DNA of 64,000 bases from JACJYC01 sp964558465 (GTDB lineage Bacteria; Bacteroidota; Bacteroidia; Chitinophagales; Saprospiraceae). Below the pieces are notes generated by a model, which was not told where the DNA came from, ran no database searches, and was given only the letters and a program-made list of their open reading frames with translations. The position numbers and the translations under genes were made by a program. Below, in pieces: positions 44,401-52,214 of the stretch. The stretch covers positions 1-64,000 of the forward strand of contig CAZLEF010000029.1 of the NCBI GenBank assembly GCA_964558465.1. Reading direction: 5' to 3'. How positions within the stretch are numbered: position 1 is the first letter of the stretch; every line of letters begins with the position of its first letter.

Positions 44401-46259
44401 CAATACACATCCTCCTGGTACCTGCCCGATTTCACCAGTTCCTTTACGTATTCCGTTGCCTTTTCCGCATTTACCCCGGCCTGTTGGGCCACGATATCGA
44501 TCAACGTCTTTTTGACATCTTTCGCCATCCTTTTGGCATCGCCGCAAACGTAGAACCGGGCGCCTTCCTCCAGCCATTCAAACAAAGTGGATGCGTGGTC
44601 CCGCATCCGGTCCTGAACGTATATTTTTTGATGGGTATCGCGCGAAAAAGCGGTGTTCAGACGGGTAAGCACGCCGTTTTTGAGGAAGCGCTGCCATTCC
44701 AACTGATACAAAAAGTCGGTGGAGAAATGCTGGTCGCCGAAAAAGAGCCAGTTTTTGCCCTGGGCGCCGCTTTCTGCGCGTTCTTCCAGAAAGGCCCTGA
44801 AAGGAGCAATCCCCGTGCCGGGTCCCACCATGATCAACGGGGTGTCGCCGTTTTCAGGAAGGCGGAAGGATTCGTTGTGTTCGATGAATACCCGGGCGGT
44901 ATTTCCTACGTTTAATTGATCAGCTATGAAATTGGAAACCAGGCCTTTATGCAGCCGGTTGGCATTTTTGTAAACGACCCTTCCTGCCGTGATATGCACT
45001 TCTTCAGGGTGGGCCGACAGCGAACTGGCGATGGAATACAACCTCGGTTGCAGGGGCAGAAGGGCGCCTGCGAACTCCTGTTCGGAAAGCGGGACCCGGA
45101 ATTCGGCGAGTATATCCCAGATGTCTTTGCCGTACACGAAGGCGCTGGTCTGTTCCTTATTGTCCAACAGGCCGGATAACCATTCAGCGGTTTCTTTGGC
45201 GCCTTTTTCCAGGGCCAGCGCCTGGTAATTTTTGAGGAATGCCCCGGAAACCGTCGTGATCTCGGCCTGGCTGGTCAACCATTCCCGGAAACTGAAGGTT
45301 TTGCCGCCCTGATCCACCGGTTTTTCCGGGTTGAACCCCAGATTCCCGATCAGGGCGTCTACCAGGGCTGCGTCATTATCCGCCCGGATGCCCAACGCAT
45401 CCCCCGGTTGGTAGGTCAGGCCGCTTTCCGCCAGGGAAAGTTCCAGGTGATAGGTTTGTTTGGCAGAACCCCTGCCATTCAACTGAATTTTATCCAGCAC
45501 TTCGGCTGAATAAGGTTTTTTGCGGTTATACGAAGGTGATATTTTACTGTTGAGGGTTGTCTGCCCGTTGTGAAAAGCGGCCTTTGGGAGCCCATCTTTT
45601 TGAGGTGATTCCTGTTGTACGGCCCTTAATACGCCTTCGATCCAAAGACCTGCGGTTTCTTCGTAATCCACGTCTGCGTCGGCTCTTTCCACCAGCCGTT
45701 TGGCGCCCAGGGCCGAAAGCCGCTGGTCAAATTCCTTTCCGGTCTGGCAAAAACTGGCGTAACTCTTGTCCCCGAGTGCCAGGACCGCATACTTCAGGTT
45801 GGGCAATTGAGCCGCCTTTCTGGAATGAATGAAGGCATGCAGGTCTTCCGCCGCAGGAGGTGGGTCGCCTTCACCGTGGGTGCTCACCACCAGGATCAGG
45901 ATCTGCTCCTGCTCCAGTTCTGCCGGTTTGTACTGGTTCATATCCTTCAGCCCAGCCTCGACGCCCAGGTCCTTCAACCGCGACTGCAATTGAGCCGCTA
46001 TCTTTTTGCCGTTGCCGGTTTTTGAACCGAACAGAATGTTCAGCTTCGGAGCGTCTGCGGCAGCGGTACCGGCCGGCGCCATGGCGGGCAATTCCCGGAT
46101 CAATTCCAGCAACTGGGTACTGCTGTGCTGCAACCCCGTCAAATAACCCGAAAGCCACTGGAGCTGGGGCGCAGAGATTCCCTTCGCCCAATCCTGCCAT
46201 TGTTGGGCCTCATTCCTGGCCATCGGCCCGGTTGGAACAGCAAAAGTTACCTTGGTCAT
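44400..46259 (-). CDS. cysJ: Sulfite reductase (NADPH) flavoprotein subunit CysJ
   Basis: A 619-residue diflavin reductase. An N-terminal helical part precedes the flavodoxin domain (NILFGSKTGNGKKIA, STHGEGDPPP, LGDKSYASFC). The FAD domain (RLYSIASS) and NADPH domain (VGPGTGIAPFRAFLEER, FFGDQH) follow, ending SGRYQEDVY. It passes NADPH electrons to CysI. ATG at 46259 is preferred over the frame opening at 46295. The upstream gap holds a palindrome that is a likely Rrf2 operator. Confidence 0.94.
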   Translation of the reverse strand: MTKVTFAVPTGPMARNEAQQWQDWAKGISAPQLQWLSGYLTGLQHSSTQLLELIRELPAMAPAGTAAADAPKLNILFGSKTGNGKKIAAQLQSRLKDLGVEAGLKDMNQYKPAELEQEQILILVVSTHGEGDPPPAAEDLHAFIHSRKAAQLPNLKYAVLALGDKSYASFCQTGKEFDQRLSALGAKRLVERADADVDYEETAGLWIEGVLRAVQQESPQKDGLPKAAFHNGQTTLNSKISPSYNRKKPYSAEVLDKIQLNGRGSAKQTYHLELSLAESGLTYQPGDALGIRADNDAALVDALIGNLGFNPEKPVDQGGKTFSFREWLTSQAEITTVSGAFLKNYQALALEKGAKETAEWLSGLLDNKEQTSAFVYGKDIWDILAEFRVPLSEQEFAGALLPLQPRLYSIASSLSAHPEEVHITAGRVVYKNANRLHKGLVSNFIADQLNVGNTARVFIEHNESFRLPENGDTPLIMVGPGTGIAPFRAFLEERAESGAQGKNWLFFGDQHFSTDFLYQLEWQRFLKNGVLTRLNTAFSRDTHQKIYVQDRMRDHASTLFEWLEEGARFYVCGDAKRMAKDVKKTLIDIVAQQAGVNAEKATEYVKELVKSGRYQEDVY

Positions 46260-46354
46260 TCCTTTAGATTTTGGCTTCAAATCCGGATTGAACACGACCG
46301 GCTGAACATTTTCTGCGGCAAAGATAAAGGAAGATTTTTTAAATTCCTATAACT

Positions 46355-46371
46355 CCTATTATATTAATAGG
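46355..46371. promoter_or_regulatory. 17-bp perfect palindrome, likely operator of the Rrf2 regulator
   Basis: CCTATTATATTAATAGG is a perfect palindrome (7-bp arms, 3-bp centre). Flanking AAATTCCTAT at 46341-46350 and ATAGGAATTT at 46367-46376 form an overlapping second dyad. It lies between the Rrf2 gene and cysJ, about 95 bp before the cysJ start, an expected place for a repressor controlling the sulfate operon. Confidence 0.6.
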
Positions 46372-46412
46372 AATTTAACATAAAAACAGAATGTCCGGCG
46401 GTAAGGCAGGCG

Positions 46413-46859
46413 TTATATCATAAAATCTACGGGGAAACCAGGTTCCATATTCATCAGGTTCTGCAGCGACTTGCCTTCGATGACATGAAGGGTGGCGTCG
46501 CGTACCTCGATAAAAAAGCGTCGCAGGTTGCATTTGTCCTCCGGATAAGGGCAAACCCGGCAAGGTTCATAAAATTTTTTGCTCACACAGGGGAGTTGGG
46601 CGATGGGTCCGTCCACCAGGCGAATAATGTCCACCAAAGGAATTTCCGACGGCGGTTTGAGCAGGTAATAGCCGCCGCTTTTGCCGGCCTTGCTGCCGAG
46701 GATACCCACGTTCCGAAGTTCAAGCAGGATGGCTTCCAAAAATTTATAAGGCATCTTCCGTTCTTCCGCAATGCGGTTGATCGGGATGGGCGCCTGACCG
46801 TAATGCTCGCCCAGGTAGGTGAGGGCGTGCATGGCATATTGGGTTTTTGCGGATAACAT
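46413..46859 (-). CDS. Rrf2 family transcriptional regulator with four-cysteine cluster
   Basis: A 148-residue Rrf2 (IscR/CymR/NsrR) winged-helix regulator. The DNA-binding part shows SAKTQYAMHALTYL, RIAEERKMPYKFLE and GSKAGKSGGYYL. C91, C100, C103 and C110 form a cluster that could bind an iron-sulfur centre, unlike cysteine-free CymR. As the first gene upstream of cysJ on the same strand, next to a palindromic operator, it is the probable regulator of sulfate assimilation, sensing cysteine supply or Fe-S status. Confidence 0.9.
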   Translation of the reverse strand: MLSAKTQYAMHALTYLGEHYGQAPIPINRIAEERKMPYKFLEAILLELRNVGILGSKAGKSGGYYLLKPPSEIPLVDIIRLVDGPIAQLPCVSKKFYEPCRVCPYPEDKCNLRRFFIEVRDATLHVIEGKSLQNLMNMEPGFPVDFMI

Positions 46860-46874
46860 ATCTCTTAATGCTGG

Positions 46875-46950
46875 CCACGCCTGTGGCGTGGTGGATGCTG
46901 GATGCTGGATTCCAGTATCTTGTATCGAGCATCCAGCATCTAGTATCCAG
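46875..46950. repeat. Hairpin and 7-bp CTGGATG mirrored array
   Basis: CCACGCC TGT GGCGTGG (46875-46891) is a perfect 7-bp-stem hairpin. Beside it, read on the minus strand from the S9 peptidase stop, are CTGGATA, CTAGATG, CTGGATG, CTCGATA, CAAGATA and CTGGA, then the inverted units ATCCAG, CATCCAG and CATCCAC. The whole region can fold on itself and may end S9 peptidase transcription. Confidence 0.7.
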
Positions 46951-49015
46951 TAAGTTTTCTGTCAAAAAAATCAGCCGTTGCCTCAAAAGCGGCCAGCCAG
47001 TTCCGGTGCAGCAGAAAGCCGTGAATTTCATCCGGAAAGATCAACTGTTCGAAATAGACCTTTTGCTTCCGGAGGGATTCCGCGATATCGACGGTCTCGC
47101 TGAACGGAACATTCCGGTCGTCATCGCCATGAATCAGCAACACCGGCGACCGCCAGGTATCGATATAGGCCACCGGTGAAGACTCATACGCCTTTTTCGC
47201 GATTTCCGGCCTTTTTAAAACCTCATAATCGGGCACAAAGTTGCGAATGACCACGTTCCAGTCGTGTACGCCATGTATATCAACGCCTGCTGCAAACAGG
47301 TCGGATGCCTTTGCCAGGCCCAGCGCCGTGAGGTAACCGCCGTAAGAGCCGCCCCAAAGGCCAATTCTATCGGGGTCGACATCCGGCCGGTTTTTCAGGT
47401 ACAGGCCGGCGCCCAGTACATCATTGAATTCACTGGCGCCGTCGGCCCCGTAGTTGATGGCCTCCCGGAATTCCATGCCGTAACCGGTGCCGCTCCGGTA
47501 ATTGACCGAAAACACAATATACCCCCTGGCGGCCAGGTATTGGTTGAGGGCATAACTGTTGTGGTAGTACCCCATCGGGTGGAAGCCGAGCAACATCTGA
47601 CGTTGGGAGCCGCCGTGGAAAAACAGAATGGCGGGGCGTTTCTCTCCGGGTTTCAGGCCGGCCGGCCGGAAGAGCTGACCGTTTATTTTCATTCCGTCTG
47701 CCGCGGTAAAAATGATCTGTTCGGGTTCAACCAGTTGGTCGGCGGGGAATCGCGCGGGGATGCTGCCGGGCGCCAGGGGCCGGAGTTGTCCGTTTTGCAC
47801 GCGCACGGCATGGGCCGGTTTTCGCCCGCCGGAGGCCAATGCCGCGACATGCCCCGACGCTGCGGTCGTCACCGGCATCCATTCGATGCCCGGGCCGCTG
47901 GTGAGTTGGCTGGGTGCTTTGTCGGTCGGCCTTACTTGCCAGACATGCTGACGGTCAATATCGCCCTGATTGGAGGAATAGACCAGGCTTTTTCCGTCGG
48001 ATGCCTGGGATACAAACTGAATTTCAAAGGCGCCGGGCGTGAGGTTCCTGGCTGTGCCGCCCTGATCGGGTACGGCCCAAAGGTGGGTCCAGCCATCGCC
48101 CTCATAAGGGAACACAAGATGGCTGCCGGTCCAGAAAAGCTGGCGGGCGGCGGAAACATTTCGAAAAGCGCTTCCCGGGCCTTCCGGGGCCTGCCATACC
48201 GCGGTGGTTTTTCCGGTAGCGACCTCGGCCACCATAACCGACCAGGGGAGGGCGCTCCGTTTCGGGATAAAAAGCAATATACCTTTTTCGTGGGGTTCGC
48301 GGATAAATGCCAGGCGTTTGCCGTCGGCCGACCAGACCGGGCTTTGGTCCAGATCGACGCTGGGCGACAAATACCGGATATTGCGGGTCTGCCGGTCGAA
48401 GATGCCGATGAAGCTATGGTCGCCCCGGTGGCTGACAAACGCCAGTTGCGATCCGTCGGGCGACCAGTTCAGGTTGCCTGCGCCCCCGCGGATCTGGAAC
48501 ATTTGCCGGGGTTGGCCGTCCGGTTTCAAGTCCAGGCTCCAGACCTGCCCGCGCCGGATAAAAGCCAGCGATTGCCCGTCGGGATGCGGAAGGGGCGCCG
48601 ACCCATCCGCCAGCATCCGGGCTTCGCCACCCGAAAACGGCACGCTCCAGACGACTTGTGCAACTGGATCCGGGCGGCTGACGGGGTTGGGGATTTCGCC
48701 CTGCCGGTTGGGGCCGCCTCCCCGGACAAAAAAAAGCTGCCCTCCGCCGGGCGAAAAAACCAGGTCGGCGAGGTCCTGGCCGTCGTCGCCGGTAAAGGCC
48801 GTGATCATGCGGCCCTGGTAATCCGGTCCTTCCGCCACCCAGACATTCCTGGCTCCTTCGGAATTCTGGACCCAGGCCAGCCGGTCGCCGTAGGGTGCAG
48901 CCACCAACCCGGAAGTAAAAGGCGCGGACATCACGTCTGCCAGTGTAAAAGTTTGCGACCACCCGCAGCAGGCCCATAACAGGCCGGCGATCCACAACAA
49001 GCAGTATCTTTTCAT
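46940..49015 (-). CDS. S9 family (prolyl oligopeptidase/DPP-type) serine peptidase, exported
   Basis: A 691-residue peptidase. A signal peptide (1-20, ending GWSQ) is followed by a WD40/TolB-like beta-propeller gate (about 30-420) and an alpha/beta-hydrolase domain. The catalytic serine is S557 in GLWGGSYGGY, the aspartate lies in LLIHGDDDRNVP, and the histidine is H665 in HGFLLH. It should cleave short peptides in the periplasm. ATG at 49015 gives the signal peptide; the frame opens slightly earlier. The -7-like TACATTTA lies at 49038-49045 on the minus strand. Confidence 0.92.
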   Translation of the reverse strand: MKRYCLLWIAGLLWACCGWSQTFTLADVMSAPFTSGLVAAPYGDRLAWVQNSEGARNVWVAEGPDYQGRMITAFTGDDGQDLADLVFSPGGGQLFFVRGGGPNRQGEIPNPVSRPDPVAQVVWSVPFSGGEARMLADGSAPLPHPDGQSLAFIRRGQVWSLDLKPDGQPRQMFQIRGGAGNLNWSPDGSQLAFVSHRGDHSFIGIFDRQTRNIRYLSPSVDLDQSPVWSADGKRLAFIREPHEKGILLFIPKRSALPWSVMVAEVATGKTTAVWQAPEGPGSAFRNVSAARQLFWTGSHLVFPYEGDGWTHLWAVPDQGGTARNLTPGAFEIQFVSQASDGKSLVYSSNQGDIDRQHVWQVRPTDKAPSQLTSGPGIEWMPVTTAASGHVAALASGGRKPAHAVRVQNGQLRPLAPGSIPARFPADQLVEPEQIIFTAADGMKINGQLFRPAGLKPGEKRPAILFFHGGSQRQMLLGFHPMGYYHNSYALNQYLAARGYIVFSVNYRSGTGYGMEFREAINYGADGASEFNDVLGAGLYLKNRPDVDPDRIGLWGGSYGGYLTALGLAKASDLFAAGVDIHGVHDWNVVIRNFVPDYEVLKRPEIAKKAYESSPVAYIDTWRSPVLLIHGDDDRNVPFSETVDIAESLRKQKVYFEQLIFPDEIHGFLLHRNWLAAFEATADFFDRKLTGY

Positions 49016-49037
49016 TTCAAAGCTGGTTTCGTCCGGA

Positions 49038-49045
49038 TAAATGTA
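49038..49045 (-). promoter_or_regulatory. -7-like element TACATTTA of the S9 peptidase gene
   Basis: Reading the minus strand, TACATTTA lies 22 bp before the ATG at 49015. One mismatch to TAnnTTTG; no clear -33 element. Confidence 0.35.
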
Positions 49046-49176
49046 AAACAAATATTGGATTCTGATAAAAAGGCCGCCAACTTTGACTCATCCCGAGTAT
49101 TTATAGTTATGCCGCCTGATTCCGGGCAAACCTGCAACTATCCATTTAGGTTGGCGAATTTTTATCAAGAATTTTA

Positions 49177-49734
49177 TCATTGGTATTTGATGGTGAGCAT
49201 AAAGTAGTAAATAACCGCTGCGAATAACAATACCAGACCAATTGCCAGAAAGCGGATGGCTTTTTTCACGTTAACAAACTTCCAGTCGGCAATTTTTGAA
49301 ATGATGAAAATTTGCTCCCCCATTTGTTTAAAAAGTTGTTCCTCATTCAGACTGATTTTATAAAAAGTTTCGGAAAAATCCTGTATGGCGCCAAACTTGG
49401 AAATGACGTCTCCAAAAAAGAAAATGTTGTCACCGTAGTTTCCCTCGATCTTGGGCATAAAACAGCGTACGCTAAAAAATATAGACAGGGTAACTGTGCA
49501 AACCCACAGGCCCAGGAGAACGTACCCTATGAAATTGAATTTATCAGGATCGATCCATGAACCGGCAATTTGATAGATCAGATTCAATAGGATTCCGTAA
49601 AAAGAAAGGATCAGCCCGGCTTTTATTTCTGAAGCCCTGATCAGCGCAGTTACATGGTTAATACTTCCCCAGTAATGATCCACCAGATCTGCCAAGTGGG
49701 TTTCTCTGGCAGGTTTGTTTTTTGTTTGTCCCAT
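49177..49734 (-). CDS. PycTM-like (DUF5706, Pycsar effector family) membrane protein
   Basis: A 185-residue protein with three predicted helices (about 39-57, 69-90 and 161-180) and a soluble segment of about 70 residues between helices 2 and 3. The IRASEIKAGLILSFYGILL segment entering helix 1 is the DUF5706/PycTM hallmark ((D/E)xKA followed by a small-residue helix). In Pycsar, PycTM is the membrane-damaging effector activated by a cyclic pyrimidine nucleotide. The gene starts 1 nt after the cyclase stop, the same cyclase-effector pairing as in Pycsar, and is the last gene of the FIST operon. The family call is from motif and topology only. Confidence 0.75.
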   Translation of the reverse strand: MGQTKNKPARETHLADLVDHYWGSINHVTALIRASEIKAGLILSFYGILLNLIYQIAGSWIDPDKFNFIGYVLLGLWVCTVTLSIFFSVRCFMPKIEGNYGDNIFFFGDVISKFGAIQDFSETFYKISLNEEQLFKQMGEQIFIISKIADWKFVNVKKAIRFLAIGLVLLFAAVIYYFMLTIKYQ

Positions 49735-49735
49735 A

Positions 49736-50776
49736 TTATTCCAGCACTTGATAAATGGTTATTGGATTGGCTTTATTCTTTACAGCAATGCTGCCTACTT
49801 TTTCGCATTTGAAAGACTCCTTGACCTGCTCAAAGCATGTTTCACTAATCAGTATCTGACTTTCTTTGGCAGCATCCTGCAGGCGTGCAGCCGTATTGAC
49901 AGTATCTCCGATTACCGTGTAATCCAGTCGTTTCAGACTTGCCGATCCGATATTGCCGGATACCACTTCGCCGCTGTGTATGCCGATAGAAACTTTAGGT
50001 TTAAACTTTAAATCTCCGATGGCAGGGAGTTCACTGATCCTGTTGCCCAATGCCAGGGCGGCATCAATAGCCCGGTCCAAATGATATTCGCCTCTGAAAA
50101 CAGCCATGATGGCATCGCCGATAAACTTGTCGATGTATCCATCCTGATCGGTGATTTCTTTAACCATGACATCGAAATAAGCATTGAGCATGTTCACTAC
50201 GGTATCCGGCGGAGCATTTTCACTGATGGCTGTAAAACCGCAAATGTCAACAAAGACTACTGTTGCTTCTATGTTTTCATTGGCCATGATGGTATTTTCA
50301 AATTCGCGCTTGCCCATGAAGTTGAGCACGTTCTCATCCACGTACATTTTCAGGATATTATTCTCCTTGATGGCCTGGAGGGTTTCTTTCAAATGTTTGG
50401 CATGTTTCAGGGTTTTCTCCATCGTGAGGCTAAGGTCTTGGAAGTCGATGGGTTTGGTAATGAAATCAAAGGCCCCGCGATTCATCGCCGTACGGATGTT
50501 TTCCATATCGCCATAGGCGGAGACGATGACTGATTTGATGATCGGGCTCAGTTCGTTCAACTTGGTCAGCAGGGTCAGGCCGTCCATTTCGGGCATATTG
50601 ATGTCGCTCATCACGATATCAATTTCCGGTTCTGCCGCTAGTTTTTCCAGTGCAATGCGGCCATTTTCCGCAAAGAAAAACTCGTATTTACCCTCCCGGA
50701 TTTGTTGTCTGAATTTTTGTTTGATGAGTGTTTGCAAATCCACCTCATCATCCACTATTAATATTTTTGCCATCAT
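49736..50776 (-). CDS. Response regulator fused to a class III nucleotide cyclase
   Basis: A 346-residue cytosolic protein. Receiver domain 3-120 with phosphoacceptor D58 (MSDINMPEMDG) and K108 (TKPI), a helical linker (120-165), then a class III cyclase domain (170-345). The catalytic set is complete: metal aspartates D177 (VVFVDICGF) and D221 (FIGDAIM), N294 and R298 (TVNTAARL). The base-recognition pair is K217 (IDKFIGD) and T287 (DYTVIGD), the Lys/Thr pair of ATP-using class IIIb enzymes. So phosphorylation is expected to control production of cAMP, or less likely another cyclic nucleotide. It overlaps the preceding response-regulator gene by 4 nt. Confidence 0.9.
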   Translation of the reverse strand: MMAKILIVDDEVDLQTLIKQKFRQQIREGKYEFFFAENGRIALEKLAAEPEIDIVMSDINMPEMDGLTLLTKLNELSPIIKSVIVSAYGDMENIRTAMNRGAFDFITKPIDFQDLSLTMEKTLKHAKHLKETLQAIKENNILKMYVDENVLNFMGKREFENTIMANENIEATVVFVDICGFTAISENAPPDTVVNMLNAYFDVMVKEITDQDGYIDKFIGDAIMAVFRGEYHLDRAIDAALALGNRISELPAIGDLKFKPKVSIGIHSGEVVSGNIGSASLKRLDYTVIGDTVNTAARLQDAAKESQILISETCFEQVKESFKCEKVGSIAVKNKANPITIYQVLE

Positions 50777-51147
50777 TTTATATTGATCAGTTTGTCTTTC
50801 AATAATTCAAAATTCAGGGGTTTGGTCAGAAAGTCGTCTGCGCCCAATCGTTTGGCGGTGTTGAAGTTTTCCTCGTCCCCGTAAGCCGTGACCATCATTA
50901 CCACGGGAGGTGGCGCCAGGTAATTTTTTTTGATCTTTTCGAGCAATTCGAGCCCGCTCATGCCGGGCATATTGATATCGCTCAGGATCAAAATGGAGTC
51001 GTGTTCCATGGCATTGAGTTTTTCCAGCGCCTCTTCTCCCGAGAAAGCAAATAAAAAGTGAAATTCTTCCCGGCGGATCTCTTTTCTGAATCGTTGCAGA
51101 AACAGATCTTTTACATCTTTTTCGTCATCGACAACCAGTATCTTCAT
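50773..51147 (-). CDS. Single-domain response regulator
   Basis: A 124-residue receiver domain without output domain. It has DDEKD near the start, the phosphoacceptor in LILSDINMPGMSG and the KPL lysine in FLTKPLNF. Overlaps of 4 nt with both the kinase and the cyclase genes show tight co-expression. It may act as a phosphate relay or sink between the kinase and the receiver on the cyclase, to which it is closely similar. Confidence 0.92.
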   Translation of the reverse strand: MKILVVDDEKDVKDLFLQRFRKEIRREEFHFLFAFSGEEALEKLNAMEHDSILILSDINMPGMSGLELLEKIKKNYLAPPPVVMMVTAYGDEENFNTAKRLGADDFLTKPLNFELLKDKLINIK

Positions 51148-52214
51148 AGGGCTACCTGTTTTGGTAAAATGATTCTGAAAATAGTATGGGCGCCTTCCTC
51201 GGTTTCCACTTCCAGCTTACCCTCATGCGCCTTTACAATATCGTAGCTGAGCGACAAGCCCAGGCCGGTTCCCTGACCGGTCGGTTTAGTCGTAAAAAAG
51301 GGTTGAAAAATCTTGTCTAATACTTGCTCTGGAATACCATTTCCATTGTCTTTCACGGCAATAAGGATATGATCTTCCATCTTCTTCGTACTTACCGTCA
51401 CGGCTGGCTGATAGTCTGTTCCACTACTCATTTTCTTTTCCTGTATGGCGCTTCGGCTACGCTCAGCACAGGCATAAAAGGCATTGGTAATCAAGTTCAA
51501 CAGTACCCTGCCAATATCCTGGGGAATGACCATTACGGGTTCCAGTGTTGGATCAAAATCCGTGTTTAAGGTGGCATTAAAAGATTTATCCTTTGCCCTG
51601 AGTCCGTGGTAGGCCAGTCGCAGATATTCGTCGGCCAGTTTGTTGATGTCAGCAGGTGTTTTTTCGCCGCTGCTTTTTCGGCTGTGCTGCAACATGCCTT
51701 TCACAATAGCATCGGCCCGCTGACCGTGGTGGTTTATTTTTTTGAGATTGAGTTTGAGGTCATGAGCGATGGCCTTGGCTTCATCCAGGTCCTTGTTTTC
51801 GATTTCCTCATTCATTTCGTCGAGGAGTTCCATACTTACCTCAGAGAAATTATTGACGAAGTTTAGGGGGTTCTGAATTTCGTGGGCGATGCCGGCGGTC
51901 AACTCGCCGAGGCTGGCCATTTTTTCCGATTGGATCAATTGAGCCTGCGTGGCTTTGAGGTCTTCCAGCGACTGGTTCAGGGCGGCATTGGTCTGCTCGA
52001 TGGCGGCCCGTTTTTGCTCCAGTTCTTCGATGGTTTCTTCCAGCAATATGGCCGTGGTGCGTTTTACTTTTTCCGTGCGGTCGAGCTTGAACTCGGAAAT
52101 GGTCAAGGCACGGTCCGCCTCTTTCACCAATTTCAAAAAAGCGGCTTTGGCCTCTTCGGAAAGGCCGGCGTTGGCCTCCACGAAGTCCAGTATTTGTTGA
52201 TGTGTTGGATTCAT
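51144..52214 (-). CDS. Soluble sensor histidine kinase without its own sensor domain
   Basis: A 356-residue cytosolic kinase. The N-terminal 100 residues are helical and end in a coiled coil (LLEETIEELEQKRAAIEQ). The phosphoacceptor is H111 in GIAHEIQNPLNFVNNFSE. The ATPase domain shows NLITNAFYA, DNGNGIP, TTKPTGQGTGLGLSL. Residues about 248-258 (CAERSRSAIQE) interrupt the N-box region and derive from a REP-like repeat (GGCTACGCTCAGCACAGGC, 51455-51473). With no membrane helix or PAS domain, it probably receives its signal from the FIST proteins encoded directly upstream; it overlaps FIST1 by 4 nt. Confidence 0.9.
   Translation of the reverse strand: MNPTHQQILDFVEANAGLSEEAKAAFLKLVKEADRALTISEFKLDRTEKVKRTTAILLEETIEELEQKRAAIEQTNAALNQSLEDLKATQAQLIQSEKMASLGELTAGIAHEIQNPLNFVNNFSEVSMELLDEMNEEIENKDLDEAKAIAHDLKLNLKKINHHGQRADAIVKGMLQHSRKSSGEKTPADINKLADEYLRLAYHGLRAKDKSFNATLNTDFDPTLEPVMVIPQDIGRVLLNLITNAFYACAERSRSAIQEKKMSSGTDYQPAVTVSTKKMEDHILIAVKDNGNGIPEQVLDKIFQPFFTTKPTGQGTGLGLSLSYDIVKAHEGKLEVETEEGAHTIFRIILPKQVAL

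Noticed and set aside
47264..48979. A 571-codon plus-strand frame over the S9 peptidase
   Set aside because: Antisense shadow; the minus-strand product has a signal peptide and catalytic triad.
49736..50776. Calling the cyclase a bona fide Pycsar PycC
   Set aside because: The Lys217/Thr287 pair and the fused receiver domain point to an ATP-using, phosphorylation-controlled enzyme; only the effector neighbour is Pycsar-like.
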